Origin: Flavonifractor plautii ATCC 29863
Lineage (GTDB): Bacteria; Bacillota; Clostridia; Oscillospirales; Oscillospiraceae
Length of the DNA stretch: 40,197 bases
Reading direction: 5' to 3'
NCBI RefSeq assembly: GCF_000239295.1
Contig: NZ_JH417797.1
Location: forward strand, 1 to 40,197
The translations under genes and the position numbers were made by a program. Under the pieces are notes generated by a model. The model was given only the letters and a program-made list of their open reading frames with translations, searched no databases and was not told the origin of the DNA. Positions 24,755 through 32,858 of the stretch are shown here, piece by piece; position 1 is the stretch's first letter; every line of letters begins with the position of its first letter.

Positions 24755-24784
24755 GACGGGCACTCCTGAAAGGGGGTACCCGTC
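24755..24784 (-). terminator. Second terminator downstream of tRNA-Ala
   Basis: A stem of about 12 bp (24755-24766 with 24772-24784) with an A run at 24749-24754, i.e. a T run when read on the minus strand. Confidence 0.65.
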
Positions 24785-24831
24785 AAGTAGTTAAAGCAGA
24801 AATCCGTCTGTGGTATTTCTGTGGTCAAACG

Positions 24832-24865
24832 AGAAAACGCCGCAGTTTTCACTGCGGCGTTTTCT
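24832..24865 (-). terminator. Terminator of tRNA-Ala
   Basis: A 14-bp perfect stem (24832-24845 with 24852-24865), 6-base loop, with AGAAAA/TTTTCT ends. It begins five bases after the tRNA 3' end. Confidence 0.8.
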
Positions 24866-24870
24866 ATGAA

Positions 24871-24946
24871 TGGTGGACCTAATCGGGATCGAACCGACGA
24901 CCTTACGGATGCGAACCGTACGCTCTCCCAGCTGAGCTATAGGCCC
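24871..24946 (-). tRNA. tRNA-Ala (anticodon CGC)
   Basis: 76 bases with encoded CCA. The acceptor pairs GGGCCTA with TAGGTCC and contains the G3:U70 wobble that identifies alanine tRNA. The D arm is GCTCAGCTGGGAGAGC. The anticodon stem TACGG/CCGTA encloses the loop TTCGCAT, so the anticodon is CGC, reading GCG. The T arm is TCGGTTCGATCCCGA and the discriminator base is A. Its 3' end faces the recombinase remnants, the side on which integrated elements usually sit. Confidence 0.93.
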
Positions 24947-25055
24947 ATACAGAGTGCTCTCAGCAAAATGAAAGATTCTTGTCGTGGACACTCAGATATT
25001 ATAGCATAATTTATCCGGTTGTAAAGACCTTTTTTGAAAAAAGTGAAAAGTGATA

Positions 25056-25084
25056 TTGATAAATGGCGGGAAATGATGTATGAT
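25056..25084 (+). promoter_or_regulatory. Promoter of the SRP RNA gene
   Basis: TTGATA (25056-25061), a 17-base spacer and TATGAT (25079-25084). The transcript would begin near 25091, leaving a short 5' extension to be removed. Confidence 0.75.
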
Positions 25085-25130
25085 ATCAAACACAGCCTTC
25101 CGACGGACGGCGCAGAGGCGTCCGGCCCGC

Positions 25131-25409
25131 GGCAAGGCCGCACTAGTCGGGGAGTTAGCGGTGCCCTGTACCTGCAACCCGCTACAGCAGGGATGAATCC
25201 CGGCCCCCGGAACTGCGTTGTGCTGTCTGCCCCAGGTAAGCAGCGATGATGGATCGGTCCCGCGCAAGGCCGCACCGTGAACCGTGTCAGGCGGGGAACC
25301 GAGCAGCACTAAGCGGACCGCGACCTGTGCCGCGGGGGTCCCGCTCCTGAGCCGGCTGCCTGGGTAACGGGTATAGCGCAGTCTCCAAAGGCCGGTGTGC
25401 GGTCTTGCC
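25131..25409 (+). ncRNA. ffs: Signal recognition particle RNA, large bacterial type
   Basis: The Gram-positive large form with Alu and S domains. Seen: the Alu segment CTAGTCGGGGAGTTAGCGGT followed by GCCCTGTACCTGCAA, the Ffh-binding helix 8 (GTGTCAGG, then CGAGCAGCACTAAGCGG near 25285-25316), and the terminal helix GGCAAGGCCGCAC paired with GTGCGGTCTTGCC. Pairing continues outward to about 25118 and 25422, making a helix of about 26 bp that an RNase III-type enzyme could process. It binds Ffh and targets membrane and secreted proteins. The boundaries given are the inner helix ends. Confidence 0.93.
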
Positions 25410-25426
25410 ACGCGCCGGACGCGGCG

Positions 25427-25478
25427 GGAGAGGGGCGAAGCGACGCGGCTTTCCGCATCCTCCGCCCCTCTCCTTTTT
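25427..25478 (+). terminator. Terminator of the SRP RNA
   Basis: Stem GGAGAGGGGCG (25427-25437) with CGCCCCTCTCC (25463-25473), then TTTTT. It separates the RNA from dnaX. Confidence 0.8.
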
Positions 25479-25501
25479 GATTTGATTTGAGGTGACCGCC
25501 C

Positions 25502-27247
25502 TTGTATCAGGCCCTGTACCGCAAATGGCGGCCCCGCACCTTTGACGATGTGGTGGGCCAGTCCCATATCACCGACACGCTCAAGCGCCAGGTGGCCACC
25601 GGCCGGCTGAGCCACGCCTACCTGTTTACCGGCACCCGGGGAACGGGCAAGACCACCTGCGCCAAGATCCTGGCCCGGGCGGTGAACTGTGAACACCCGG
25701 TGGACGGCAATCCCTGCAACCAGTGTCCGTCCTGCCTGGGCATTGAGAGCGGCTCCATCCTGGATGTGCTGGAGCTGGACGCCGCCTCCAATAACGGCGT
25801 GGACCAGGTGCGCGCCCTGCGGGACGAGGCGGTATACACCCCGGCGGCAGTGCGCAAGCGGGTGTATATTGTGGATGAGGTGCACATGCTCTCCACTGCG
25901 GCCTTCAACGCGCTGCTGAAGATTTTGGAGGAGCCGCCGGAGCACCTCATGTTCATTTTGGCCACCACGGAGCTGCACAAGGTGCCGGCCACCATCAAGT
26001 CCCGGTGCCAGCAGTTCTCCTTCAAGCGGATTCTCCCCGGCGACATCGCTGCCCGGCTGGCCTATGTGGCCCGGGAAGAGGGCATTGAGCTGCGGGGGGA
26101 GGGGGCCAGCCTGCTGGCCAGGCTGGCCGACGGCGGCCTGCGGGACGCCCTGTCCCTGCTGGACCAGTGCGCCGGTCCATCCGGCCCCATCGGGGAGCAG
26201 GAGGTGCTGGACGCCCTGGGGCTGGCGGGCAACCTGGAGACGGCGCGGCTCATGGAGCAGCTCGGCGGGGGAGACACCGCCGGGGCCCTGGAGACCCTGG
26301 CCCGGCTGTACGGCGCGGGGAAGGACGTGGGCTCTCTGCTGGGCGAGCTGTCCGCCCTGACCCGGGATCTGCTCATCCGAAAGACGGCCCCCCAGGGGGG
26401 CGCGGCCCTGCTCACCGGCGGCTATGACGAAAATACGATGCGCCGCCTGTCCAACCAGTTCCAGACGGCCCGGCTGGTACAGATGCTGGGCCTGCTTCAG
26501 ACCACCATCGCAGATCTGTCCCGCAGCGGCAACCGCCGGACGGACACGGAGCTGTGCCTCATCCGCCTTTGCGACCCGGGCCTGGACGAGAGCACCGCGG
26601 CGCTGACTGCCCGGCTGGCCCGGGTGGAGGAGCTGCTGGCGGGGGGGATTCCGGCGGCCTGCGCGGTACCGGGGCAGCCCATGAAGCAGTCCGCACCGGC
26701 GAAGCGGGAGCCGTCCGCCCCAAGGGTGGAGCCAGTCCCGGCAGAGCGCCCCCCGTGGGAGGAGGAGCGGCCCCCACTGCCTGATGAGCCGGGGGAGCGG
26801 GTAGACGTAGACGAGACGCCGGAGCCGTCTGCAGCTCCTGAGGACCGCCTGGTGGCCGGAGAGGCGCCCACCGGCGGAGAAGCCGGCCGGAGCGCCGCGG
26901 CCGACCTCTGGCCCGGCCTGGTGGCGGCGGTGCGGGGAAAATTTCCTGCGGTCTACCCCTTCCTGAGCAACCCGGCCATGGTGCAGGGGCGGCTGGAGGA
27001 CGGGGTGCTCACGCTGTGGGTGAAGGACGAGTTTACCAAGAGCATGGTGGGCGGAGCCTCCATTCTGGAGGAGCTGGGGCGGCTGGCCTCGGCTCAGACC
27101 GGCGTCCCGGCGCGCTGCGCGGTCAAGGTGGGGAAGGCGCCCGCTGCCCCGGCCGCAGCGGCACCCGCCCAGGCGGCGGAGCACGACAAACTGGACGATC
27201 TGCTGGCGTTCAGCCGGCAGTTTGACAACATCATCATTCAGGAATAA
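25502..27247 (+). CDS. dnaX: DNA polymerase III subunit gamma/tau
   Basis: Clamp-loader ATPase of the replicative polymerase, 581 residues. The N-terminal AAA+ domain shows Walker A GTRGTGKTT (43-51), the zinc module beginning at CEHP and continuing CNQCPSC (about 64-80), Walker B VYIVDEVHML and sensor 1 LATTELHKV. A Pro/Glu-rich linker (about 390-460) leads to a tau-like C-terminal domain. The start is TTG 25502, with GAGGTGA 6 bases upstream, and the normal MYQALYRKWRP N-terminus confirms it. The SRP RNA-dnaX-ebfC order is common in Firmicutes. I did not see a clear programmed frameshift site. Confidence 0.95.
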   Translation: MYQALYRKWRPRTFDDVVGQSHITDTLKRQVATGRLSHAYLFTGTRGTGKTTCAKILARAVNCEHPVDGNPCNQCPSCLGIESGSILDVLELDAASNNGVDQVRALRDEAVYTPAAVRKRVYIVDEVHMLSTAAFNALLKILEEPPEHLMFILATTELHKVPATIKSRCQQFSFKRILPGDIAARLAYVAREEGIELRGEGASLLARLADGGLRDALSLLDQCAGPSGPIGEQEVLDALGLAGNLETARLMEQLGGGDTAGALETLARLYGAGKDVGSLLGELSALTRDLLIRKTAPQGGAALLTGGYDENTMRRLSNQFQTARLVQMLGLLQTTIADLSRSGNRRTDTELCLIRLCDPGLDESTAALTARLARVEELLAGGIPAACAVPGQPMKQSAPAKREPSAPRVEPVPAERPPWEEERPPLPDEPGERVDVDETPEPSAAPEDRLVAGEAPTGGEAGRSAAADLWPGLVAAVRGKFPAVYPFLSNPAMVQGRLEDGVLTLWVKDEFTKSMVGGASILEELGRLASAQTGVPARCAVKVGKAPAAPAAAAPAQAAEHDKLDDLLAFSRQFDNIIIQE

Positions 27248-27262
27248 AAGGAGTTGCGACCG

Positions 27263-27610
27263 ATGGCAAAGGGATTCAACAGCCGCGGAATGGGCGGCTT
27301 TGGCGGCGGCATGAATATGAACATGATGAAGCAGGTTCAGAAGATGCAGCAGGACATGATGAAAATGCAGCAGGAGCTGGAGACCAAGACCTACACGGCC
27401 GCCGCGGGCGGCGGCGTGGTCTCCGCCACAGTGACCGGCAAGCGGGAGCTGAAGGAGGTCGTCATTGACCCCGAGGCGGTGGATCCGGAGGATGTGGAGA
27501 TGCTTCAGGACATGATCGTGGCTGCGGTGAACGAGGCTTTGCGGGCAGCGGAGAGCGACTCCGCCTCCACCATGCAGCAGCTCACCGGAGGGCTCGGCCT
27601 GCCGTTCTGA
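27263..27610 (+). CDS. ebfC: YbaB/EbfC nucleoid-associated protein
   Basis: A small dimeric DNA-binding protein of 115 residues. Seen: a Gly/Met-rich N-terminus, a helical MMKQVQKMQQDMMKMQQEL segment, then the YbaB beta-sheet (VVSATVTGKRELKEVVIDPE) and the C-terminal helix. ATG 27263 is preferred to TTG 27254, because AAAAGGAG (27245-27252) is spaced properly only for the ATG. It follows dnaX by 15 bases in one transcript. The recR gene that often comes next is absent here. Confidence 0.92.
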   Translation: MAKGFNSRGMGGFGGGMNMNMMKQVQKMQQDMMKMQQELETKTYTAAAGGGVVSATVTGKRELKEVVIDPEAVDPEDVEMLQDMIVAAVNEALRAAESDSASTMQQLTGGLGLPF

Positions 27611-27624
27611 GCCGGACACAGGGG

Positions 27625-27647
27625 GGGGCGGGCCAAAGGCCCGCCCC
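27625..27647 (+). terminator. Probable stem-loop ending dnaX-ebfC
   Basis: A 10-bp GC stem (27625-27634 with 27638-27647) with an AAA loop, but no T run follows. It may stabilise the 3' end or act with the further hairpin GAAAGGGAACC/GGTTCCCTTTC near 27702-27728. Confidence 0.45.
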
Positions 27648-27777
27648 TAAGACTGCCGATAAACTCTCCTGCCGAAGGATTTGGAGGGGAAAGATAGTGT
27701 GAAAGGGAACCGTCAGGGTTCCCTTTCGCGTTGGATCAAACGACTTTTTATTATTTTGTGTTAATTTTAGAAAGCCC

Positions 27778-27812
27778 GCCAGCTTGTCGAAACACCTTTT
27801 CGACAAGCTGGC
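27778..27812. repeat. Long perfect inverted repeat upstream of the DUF1275 gene
   Basis: A 15-bp perfect stem (27778-27792 with 27798-27812) with a 5-base loop and no following T run. It lies 33 bases before the next start codon, so it would be in that mRNA leader or at the end of the previous one. Function unknown. Confidence 0.6.
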
Positions 27813-27845
27813 AGCGAACCTTTGGTCCTGAGAGGGGGACAGCGC

Positions 27846-28535
27846 GTGGAACAGACGACACACAGACAGATGTCGGAGAGCTTTCGGCTGGGGGCGGTGC
27901 TGGCCCTGACCGGAGGCTTTCTGGATGCGTATACCTACCTTATCCGGGGTGGAGTGTTCGCCAACGCCCAGACCGGAAATATCGTGCTGCTGGGGGTACG
28001 GCTGATGGAGGGGGACTGGGGCGGCGCAGGCCACTATCTGGTACCCATTCTGGCCTTTGCCGCGGGGGTACTGGCGGCAGAGCTGATCCGCGGACGGTTC
28101 CGGGGGGCCCAGGCCCTCCACTGGCGGCAGATCACCGTGGCGGCGGAGTTGCTCCTGCTGGCGGCGGTGGCCTTCCTGCCCGCGGCGCTGGACAACGCGG
28201 CCAATGTGCTGGTGGCCTTTGTCTGCGCGGTCCAGGTGGAGAGCTTCCGCAAGGTCAACGGCAACGCCTTTGCCACCACTATGTGCACCGGAAACCTGCG
28301 CAGCGGCACGGAGCGGCTGTACCTATGGGGGAAGACCGGCGAGCGGGACCACGGACACCGGGCGGCCCAGTACTACGGCATTATCGTGTTTTTCATCGTC
28401 GGAGCGGCACTGGGGGCCTGGTGCAGCGGCCGGTGGGGGCAGAGGGCGGTGTTGGGGGCCTGCGTGCTCCTTTTGGCGGCCTTTTTGCTTATGTTTCAGC
28501 GCAAACCCCTTGCGAGAACGGGCAAAGGGGTATAA
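27846..28535 (+). CDS. DUF1275 (YoaK) family membrane protein
   Basis: A membrane protein of 229 residues with about six hydrophobic segments. Seen: GGFLDAYTYL and FANAQTGNIVLLG near the start, and FRKVNGNAFATTMCTGNLRS in the middle, all typical of the YoaK/DUF1275 family. GTG 27846 has GAGAGGGGG just upstream; the reading from 27822 has no good ribosome binding site. No biochemical role is established for the family. It stands alone, with a hairpin before it and 49 bases to the next gene. Confidence 0.82.
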   Translation: MEQTTHRQMSESFRLGAVLALTGGFLDAYTYLIRGGVFANAQTGNIVLLGVRLMEGDWGGAGHYLVPILAFAAGVLAAELIRGRFRGAQALHWRQITVAAELLLLAAVAFLPAALDNAANVLVAFVCAVQVESFRKVNGNAFATTMCTGNLRSGTERLYLWGKTGERDHGHRAAQYYGIIVFFIVGAALGAWCSGRWGQRAVLGACVLLLAAFLLMFQRKPLARTGKGV

Positions 28536-28584
28536 AATAAGAACCACTTAACAATTTGAACCAAAATGGGAGGCACACAGAAAT

Positions 28585-29715
28585 ATGGGAGAGCGGTCCA
28601 AGGTTTACATGACGGACCTCCGGTGCAGGCCGGGGGTCAGCCTGCTGAACAAGCTGGAGAAGCTGATGCGCACGGCGGGCATCGGGGAGATCAACTTTGA
28701 GCGTAAGCTGGTGGCCATCAAGATGCACTTCGGCGAGCCGGGAAACCTGGCATTCCTGCGGCCCAATTACGCCAAGGTGGTGGCCGATGTGGTGAAGAGC
28801 CTGGGGGGCGTCCCCTTCCTCACCGACTGCAACACCCTCTATCCCGGCCGCCGGAAAAACGCCCTGGAGCACCTGGACGCAGCCTATGAGAACGGCTTCT
28901 CCCCGCTGTCCACCGGCTGCCAGGTGATCATCGGCGACGGCCTGCGGGGCAACGACGACGTGGAGGTGCCCGTGGAGGGGGCGGAGTACATCCAGACGGC
29001 CAAGATCGGAAAGGCCATCATGGAGGCCGATGTGATCATCTCCCTGTCCCACTTCAAGGGGCATGAGCAGACCGGCTTTGGCGGCGCCATCAAGAACTTG
29101 GGTATGGGCTGCGGCTCCCGCCGGGGCAAGATGGAGCAGCACGCCCAGGGCAAGCCGATGGTGGCGCCCCGCCGCTGTGTGGGCTGCCGCCGGTGCGCCA
29201 CCCAGTGCGCCCACGGCGCCATCACCTTTGGGGAGGATCGCAAGGCGTCCATCGACTGGGACAAGTGCGTGGGCTGCGGCCGCTGTATTGCGGTGTGCAA
29301 CACCGACGCCATCCGCCCTGGCAACGACGCGGCCATGGAGGAGCTGGGCTGCCGCATGGCGGAGTACGCCAAGGCGGTAGTGGACGGCCGTCCCCAGTTC
29401 CATATCAGCCTTGTCATCGACGTGTCCCCCTACTGCGACTGCCACGGGGAGAACGACCTGCCCATCGTGCCCGACGTGGGCATGTTCGCCTCCTTTGACC
29501 CGGTGGCGCTGGATCAGGCCTGCGCCGACGCCTGCGGGAAACAGCCCCCCATCCCCGGCTCCCACCTGGACGAGCAGATGCACAGGGAGGGCTTCTGCGA
29601 CAAGCACGACCACTTCATCAACAGTATGCCGGACACCGACTGGCGGGTGTGCCTGGCCCACTGTGAGAAAATCGGCATCGGCACCCGCTCCTACGAGCTG
29701 GTGGAGGTAAAATAA
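28585..29715 (+). CDS. DUF362 protein with two 4Fe-4S clusters
   Basis: A cytosolic iron-sulfur protein of 376 residues. The DUF362 part (1-190) has VAIKMHFGEPGN, SLSHFKGHEQTGFGGAIKNL and the GMGCGSRRGKMEQH segment. Two ferredoxin-type motifs follow: CVGCRRCATQCAHGAI (about 199-214) and CVGCGRCIAVCNTDAI (about 231-246). A C-terminal part with ISLVIDVSPYCDCHGEND closes it. The family is widespread in strict anaerobes, and its electron-transfer partner or substrate is not established. deoC follows 30 bases later, probably in the same transcript. Confidence 0.85.
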   Translation: MGERSKVYMTDLRCRPGVSLLNKLEKLMRTAGIGEINFERKLVAIKMHFGEPGNLAFLRPNYAKVVADVVKSLGGVPFLTDCNTLYPGRRKNALEHLDAAYENGFSPLSTGCQVIIGDGLRGNDDVEVPVEGAEYIQTAKIGKAIMEADVIISLSHFKGHEQTGFGGAIKNLGMGCGSRRGKMEQHAQGKPMVAPRRCVGCRRCATQCAHGAITFGEDRKASIDWDKCVGCGRCIAVCNTDAIRPGNDAAMEELGCRMAEYAKAVVDGRPQFHISLVIDVSPYCDCHGENDLPIVPDVGMFASFDPVALDQACADACGKQPPIPGSHLDEQMHREGFCDKHDHFINSMPDTDWRVCLAHCEKIGIGTRSYELVEVK

Positions 29716-29745
29716 CTGCACAACGCGTAGAAAGGGAGTAATCTA

Positions 29746-30411
29746 ATGGACGTGAAGAACATCCTGGCCCACTGCGACCACACTCTGCTCAAACAGGAGT
29801 CTACCTGGGCCCAGATCAAGGAGGTCTGCGACGACGGGCTGAAGTACGGCTGCGCCTCCGTGTGCATTCCCGCCTCCTTTGTGAAGCAGGCAGCGGACTA
29901 CGTGGGCAACGAGCTGAAGATCTGCACCGTCATCGGTTTCCCCAACGGCTACTCTACCACCGCCGTCAAGGTCTTTGAGACCGAGGACGCCATCCGCAAC
30001 GGCGCCGACGAGATCGACATGGTGATCAACATCGGCTGGGTGAAGGATCAGCGGTGGGATGAGGTGCTGGCCGAGATCAAGGCTATCAAAGCCTCCTGCC
30101 AGGGCCGCATCCTCAAGGTGATCGTGGAAACCTGCCTGCTCACCGAGGCGGAGAAGATCAAGCTGTGCGAGCTGGTGACCGAGTCCGGCGCGGACTACAT
30201 CAAGACCTCCACCGGCTTCTCCACCGGCGGCGCCACCCGGGAGGATGTGGCCCTGTTCAAGGCCCACATCGGCCCCGGCGTGAAGATCAAGGCCGCGGGC
30301 GGCATCTCCAGCCTCCAGGACGCCGAGGACTTCATGGCCCTGGGCGCGGACCGCCTGGGCACGTCCCGGATCGTCAAGCTGGTGAAGGGCGAGCACGCCG
30401 AGGGATACTGA
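29746..30411 (+). CDS. deoC: Deoxyribose-phosphate aldolase
   Basis: A class I aldolase of 221 residues that splits 2-deoxyribose-5-phosphate into acetaldehyde and glyceraldehyde-3-phosphate in nucleoside salvage. The N-terminal DHTLLK motif, [11 protein letters not shown] (catalytic Asp), [10 protein letters not shown] (Lys), and the Schiff-base motif [10 protein letters not shown] are all present, and VKAAGG-like KIKAAGGI provides the second Lys. AAAGGGAG precedes the ATG. No other deo gene is nearby. A terminator closes the unit. Confidence 0.95.
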   Translation: MDVKNILAHCDHTLLKQESTWAQIKEVCDDGLKYGCASVCIPASFVKQAADYVGNELKICTVIGFPNGYSTTAVKVFETEDAIRNGADEIDMVINIGWVKDQRWDEVLAEIKAIKASCQGRILKVIVETCLLTEAEKIKLCELVTESGADYIKTSTGFSTGGATREDVALFKAHIGPGVKIKAAGGISSLQDAEDFMALGADRLGTSRIVKLVKGEHAEGY

Positions 30412-30420
30412 GTGGAACAG

Positions 30421-30459
30421 AACGGGGGACCGGCCCGCAGGGGCTGGCCTCCCGTTTTT
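30421..30459 (+). terminator. Terminator of deoC
   Basis: An imperfect stem of about 15 bp (AACGGGGGACCGGCC against GGCTGGCCTCCCGTT) followed by TTTTT. Confidence 0.75.
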
Positions 30460-30780
30460 GTTTTTCAAATTTTATAACAGGCGGCCGGTTTTCAACATGA
30501 AGTTCCGGCGTATCATCCATCCGGGGGAACGATGTCTCCACGCTACCCCAATATCCATCCGTAAGGTCGGTCAGGAGCCTGTGACGCAGTTAGGCCAGTT
30601 CCTGGACGAAGCATCCCAATATTCCGGTGATCAAACAGAGCCTGCCCCCTTTTCAAACAGGGGGCAGGCTCTTTACATAGAGGGGCCAGGGACGATAAAA
30701 TTTTAGAGAAAATTTCCTGTGGGGCCGACTAAGGGCTGGCTTTCCGCGTCTTATTAGGCAGAAAGGAGTGAGCAAAACAC
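30460..30780. other. Gene-free stretch with a terminator-like hairpin
   Basis: No frame here resembles a gene. A 14-bp perfect stem (30637-30650 with 30659-30672, 8-base loop) is followed by TTTACAT and could end a small unseen transcript starting after 30460. AAGGAG at 30762-30768 is the ribosome binding site of the next gene. Confidence 0.5.
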
Positions 30781-31287
30781 GTGCAGCTGCAATTCTCGCA
30801 TCCTTCCATCTCCGACTCGGAATTTGTGGAACGGATTGAGCAGAAAAAGGCATCCTTTTACCGGGTGGCCTTTGGGTATACACGAAATGAGGACGACGCC
30901 CTGGAGGTGGTTCAGGAGGCCGTCTGCAAGGCGTACACCGCCAAGTGGAGGCTTCGGGACCCCGAACGCTTTTACCCCTGGTTTTACCGAATACTGACCA
31001 ATACGGCGCTGTCCTTCCTCTGCCGGCGGCCGCCGCAGGGGGCTGTGCAGGAGGCGTGGGACGCGCTCCCGGCTGAGGACGGTGAGGAGCGGTGGGCAGA
31101 CTCCCTCTGGCTGAGGGAGGAGCTGGGGCGGCTGGATGACCGAAGCCGAACCGTCATTCTCCTGAAATTTTACGAGGATATGACCTTCCGGGAGATCGCC
31201 CAGGTGCTCCGCAAGCCGGAGAGTACCGTGAAATCCGATTACTACCGGGGGATGAATCAATTGAAGGAAAGGACGACACAGATATGA
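30781..31287 (+). CDS. ECF-type RNA polymerase sigma factor
   Basis: A sigma-70 family factor of 168 residues. Region 2 (about 12-80) has the typical ASFYRVAFGYTRNEDDALEV and FYPWFYRILTN pieces. Region 4 (about 110-160) has LDDRSRTVILLKFYEDMTFR and EIAQVLRKPESTVKSDYYRG, the helix-turn-helix that reads the -35 box. The start is GTG 30781 after AAAGGAGTGA. The stop overlaps the ATG of the next gene by 4 bases, the usual sigma/anti-sigma coupling. It resembles SigV/SigW-like factors of Firmicutes; the signal is unknown. Confidence 0.9.
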   Translation: MQLQFSHPSISDSEFVERIEQKKASFYRVAFGYTRNEDDALEVVQEAVCKAYTAKWRLRDPERFYPWFYRILTNTALSFLCRRPPQGAVQEAWDALPAEDGEERWADSLWLREELGRLDDRSRTVILLKFYEDMTFREIAQVLRKPESTVKSDYYRGMNQLKERTTQI

Positions 31288-32384
31288 TACAGACATCCGA
31301 AGGAAACCTGCCGCAGGGGCTGGATGCCGCCATTCGCACCGGCCTGGAGCGTGGGCGGCGCACGGTGGCCCGGCGGGCGCGGGTGCGGCGGGGGGCCGTC
31401 CGGTCGGCCCTGTGCCTGGCACTGGTGCTGGGCCTGTTTGCCGGAGGGGTGAACGCCTCGCCGGCCTTCGCGGCCGCCATGGAGGAGCTGCCGATTCTGG
31501 GCAGACTGGTGCAGGTGTTCCGGGTCAATGCGCCCAGCGTGGACGGCGGACAGACTGCCGCAGGCGGCCGGGCGGCCCTGACCATGGAGCGGGAGGGTGA
31601 TACGGAGTGGCTGACCCTCCGCTACGAGCAGTCCAGCGCCGGGCGCTACCACGCCGAATTCGCCTCTTTTCCCAAGACGGTCACGCTAACCCTGCCCGGG
31701 ACGGAGCGGGTGGAGATCCTGTCGGAGCTCTCCCGCGCCCAGGACACCAGCCAGTACATCAAGTCTGTTTACACCGCCGAGGGGTGGGTGGACCGCGCCG
31801 CCGTGGTCCAACTGGAGCTGGAGAGCGACGCAGATGTGCAGCTCCAGGAGTACCAGGAGCCGGGCAGTATTGTGATCCGCCTGACTCCCGCAGAGAACCG
31901 GCTGGACACCATCTACTCGCTGCGCACCCTGTCGGCGGACAGCCCGGAGGCCCTCAGGGCCATGGCCGCGCCGGAGGAGGGGGCGCGCCTGCTGCGGGAC
32001 GACGCAGGTCGGCTTTTTGTGGAGCTGGGCCAGTATGACACCCGGGAGAAGGCCGAGCGGGCCGCCGGTGACCGGGGGGCGGCGGGCCTGATCGTGGAGC
32101 GGCGCACCGGCAACAACGTGCCGGTCTGCTATGAGACGGAGGAGGCTTACCAGAGTGCGGTTCTGCTGGACGGGTACAATGAGCTTCTTCAAACTACTGT
32201 GGAGGTGGAGCCTATCCTTGCTTTCCTGGAGGAACACCTGGCCGGCGCGTCCGCCGAGGTACAGGACACCATGCTCCGGGGCCTGACGGGCTTCCTGGAC
32301 GGGAATGAAACGGGGCTGGACTGGGAGCGGATCGCGGCCTGCTATGCTATGGCGGGACAGACGCTGCCCGAAAAATTCCAATGA
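31284..32384 (+). CDS. Membrane-anchored protein, probable anti-sigma factor (DUF4179-like)
   Basis: A 366-residue protein translated with the ECF sigma factor. A short Arg-rich cytosolic tail (1-38) precedes one transmembrane helix (about 39-62), then a long extracytoplasmic part. The order fits an anti-sigma factor with a small sigma-binding N-terminus, but no zinc HxxxCxxC motif is present. In the outer domain, LFVELGQYDTREKAERAA (about 252-269) looks like a SPOR-type peptidoglycan-binding segment; this is a weak resemblance. The membership in DUF4179 is from general appearance only. Confidence 0.65.
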   Translation: MIQTSEGNLPQGLDAAIRTGLERGRRTVARRARVRRGAVRSALCLALVLGLFAGGVNASPAFAAAMEELPILGRLVQVFRVNAPSVDGGQTAAGGRAALTMEREGDTEWLTLRYEQSSAGRYHAEFASFPKTVTLTLPGTERVEILSELSRAQDTSQYIKSVYTAEGWVDRAAVVQLELESDADVQLQEYQEPGSIVIRLTPAENRLDTIYSLRTLSADSPEALRAMAAPEEGARLLRDDAGRLFVELGQYDTREKAERAAGDRGAAGLIVERRTGNNVPVCYETEEAYQSAVLLDGYNELLQTTVEVEPILAFLEEHLAGASAEVQDTMLRGLTGFLDGNETGLDWERIAACYAMAGQTLPEKFQ

Positions 32385-32399
32385 GAAAGGCGGAGGAAC

Positions 32400-32690
32400 A
32401 TGAGACAGAGATACCTGAGACTGATATCGGTGCTGCTCCTGCTGGCCATACTGACGGCCTGCGGCACGGACAGGGAGGGCGCTGCGGGCGGCACGGTGGA
32501 GGGAGTTGTGAACCGGAACGGCGACTTTTTGGTGCTCCTGACGGACGAGGGGGAGTACCAGACCTTTGAATTCGGAGCGGGAGTAGACACAGGCGCACTG
32601 GAGGAGGGAGACTGCATATCCGTCACCTATACCGGAGAGCTGGGCAAGGAGGACTCCACGCCAACGGCCGTAAGTATTTCCAAACAATAG
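32400..32690 (+). CDS. Small lipoprotein of unknown function
   Basis: 96 residues. A lipoprotein signal peptide ends in the lipobox LTAC (Cys21), so the mature protein is anchored outside the membrane. The remaining 75 residues look like a small beta-barrel (VVNRNGDFLVLLTDEGEYQT and DCISVTYTGELG). It follows the anti-sigma gene by 15 bases, with AAAGGCGGAGG before the ATG, so it belongs to the sigma operon. I do not recognise the family. Confidence 0.7.
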   Translation: MRQRYLRLISVLLLLAILTACGTDREGAAGGTVEGVVNRNGDFLVLLTDEGEYQTFEFGAGVDTGALEEGDCISVTYTGELGKEDSTPTAVSISKQ

Positions 32691-32698
32691 GGGAGAGG

Positions 32699-32730
32699 GC
32701 CCCGCCGGCAGCCTGGACTGCCGGCGGGGC
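32699..32730 (+). terminator. Stem-loop after the sigma-factor operon
   Basis: A 13-bp perfect GC-rich stem (32699-32711 with 32718-32730) with a 6-base loop; no T run follows. Confidence 0.6.
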
Positions 32731-32858
32731 ATCTGCTTACGTGCGGAACCAGGGTCTTTCTGTGCTATGCTTGAAAAGCAGGAAGGGGGCCGTATCATTC
32801 CCCTGAAAAGAAAAGGGGGACAGCGGTATTTTCTGGCAGCTGCACGGGAGACCTTCTC

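Noticed and set aside
24992-27619. An 875-residue minus-strand frame opposite the SRP RNA and dnaX
   Set aside because: It runs through the SRP RNA and dnaX with no recognisable domain or ribosome binding site; a shadow of high GC sequence.
30458-30706. An 82-residue frame in the gap after deoC
   Set aside because: It starts within the terminator region, crosses a second hairpin and has no ribosome binding site or known motif.
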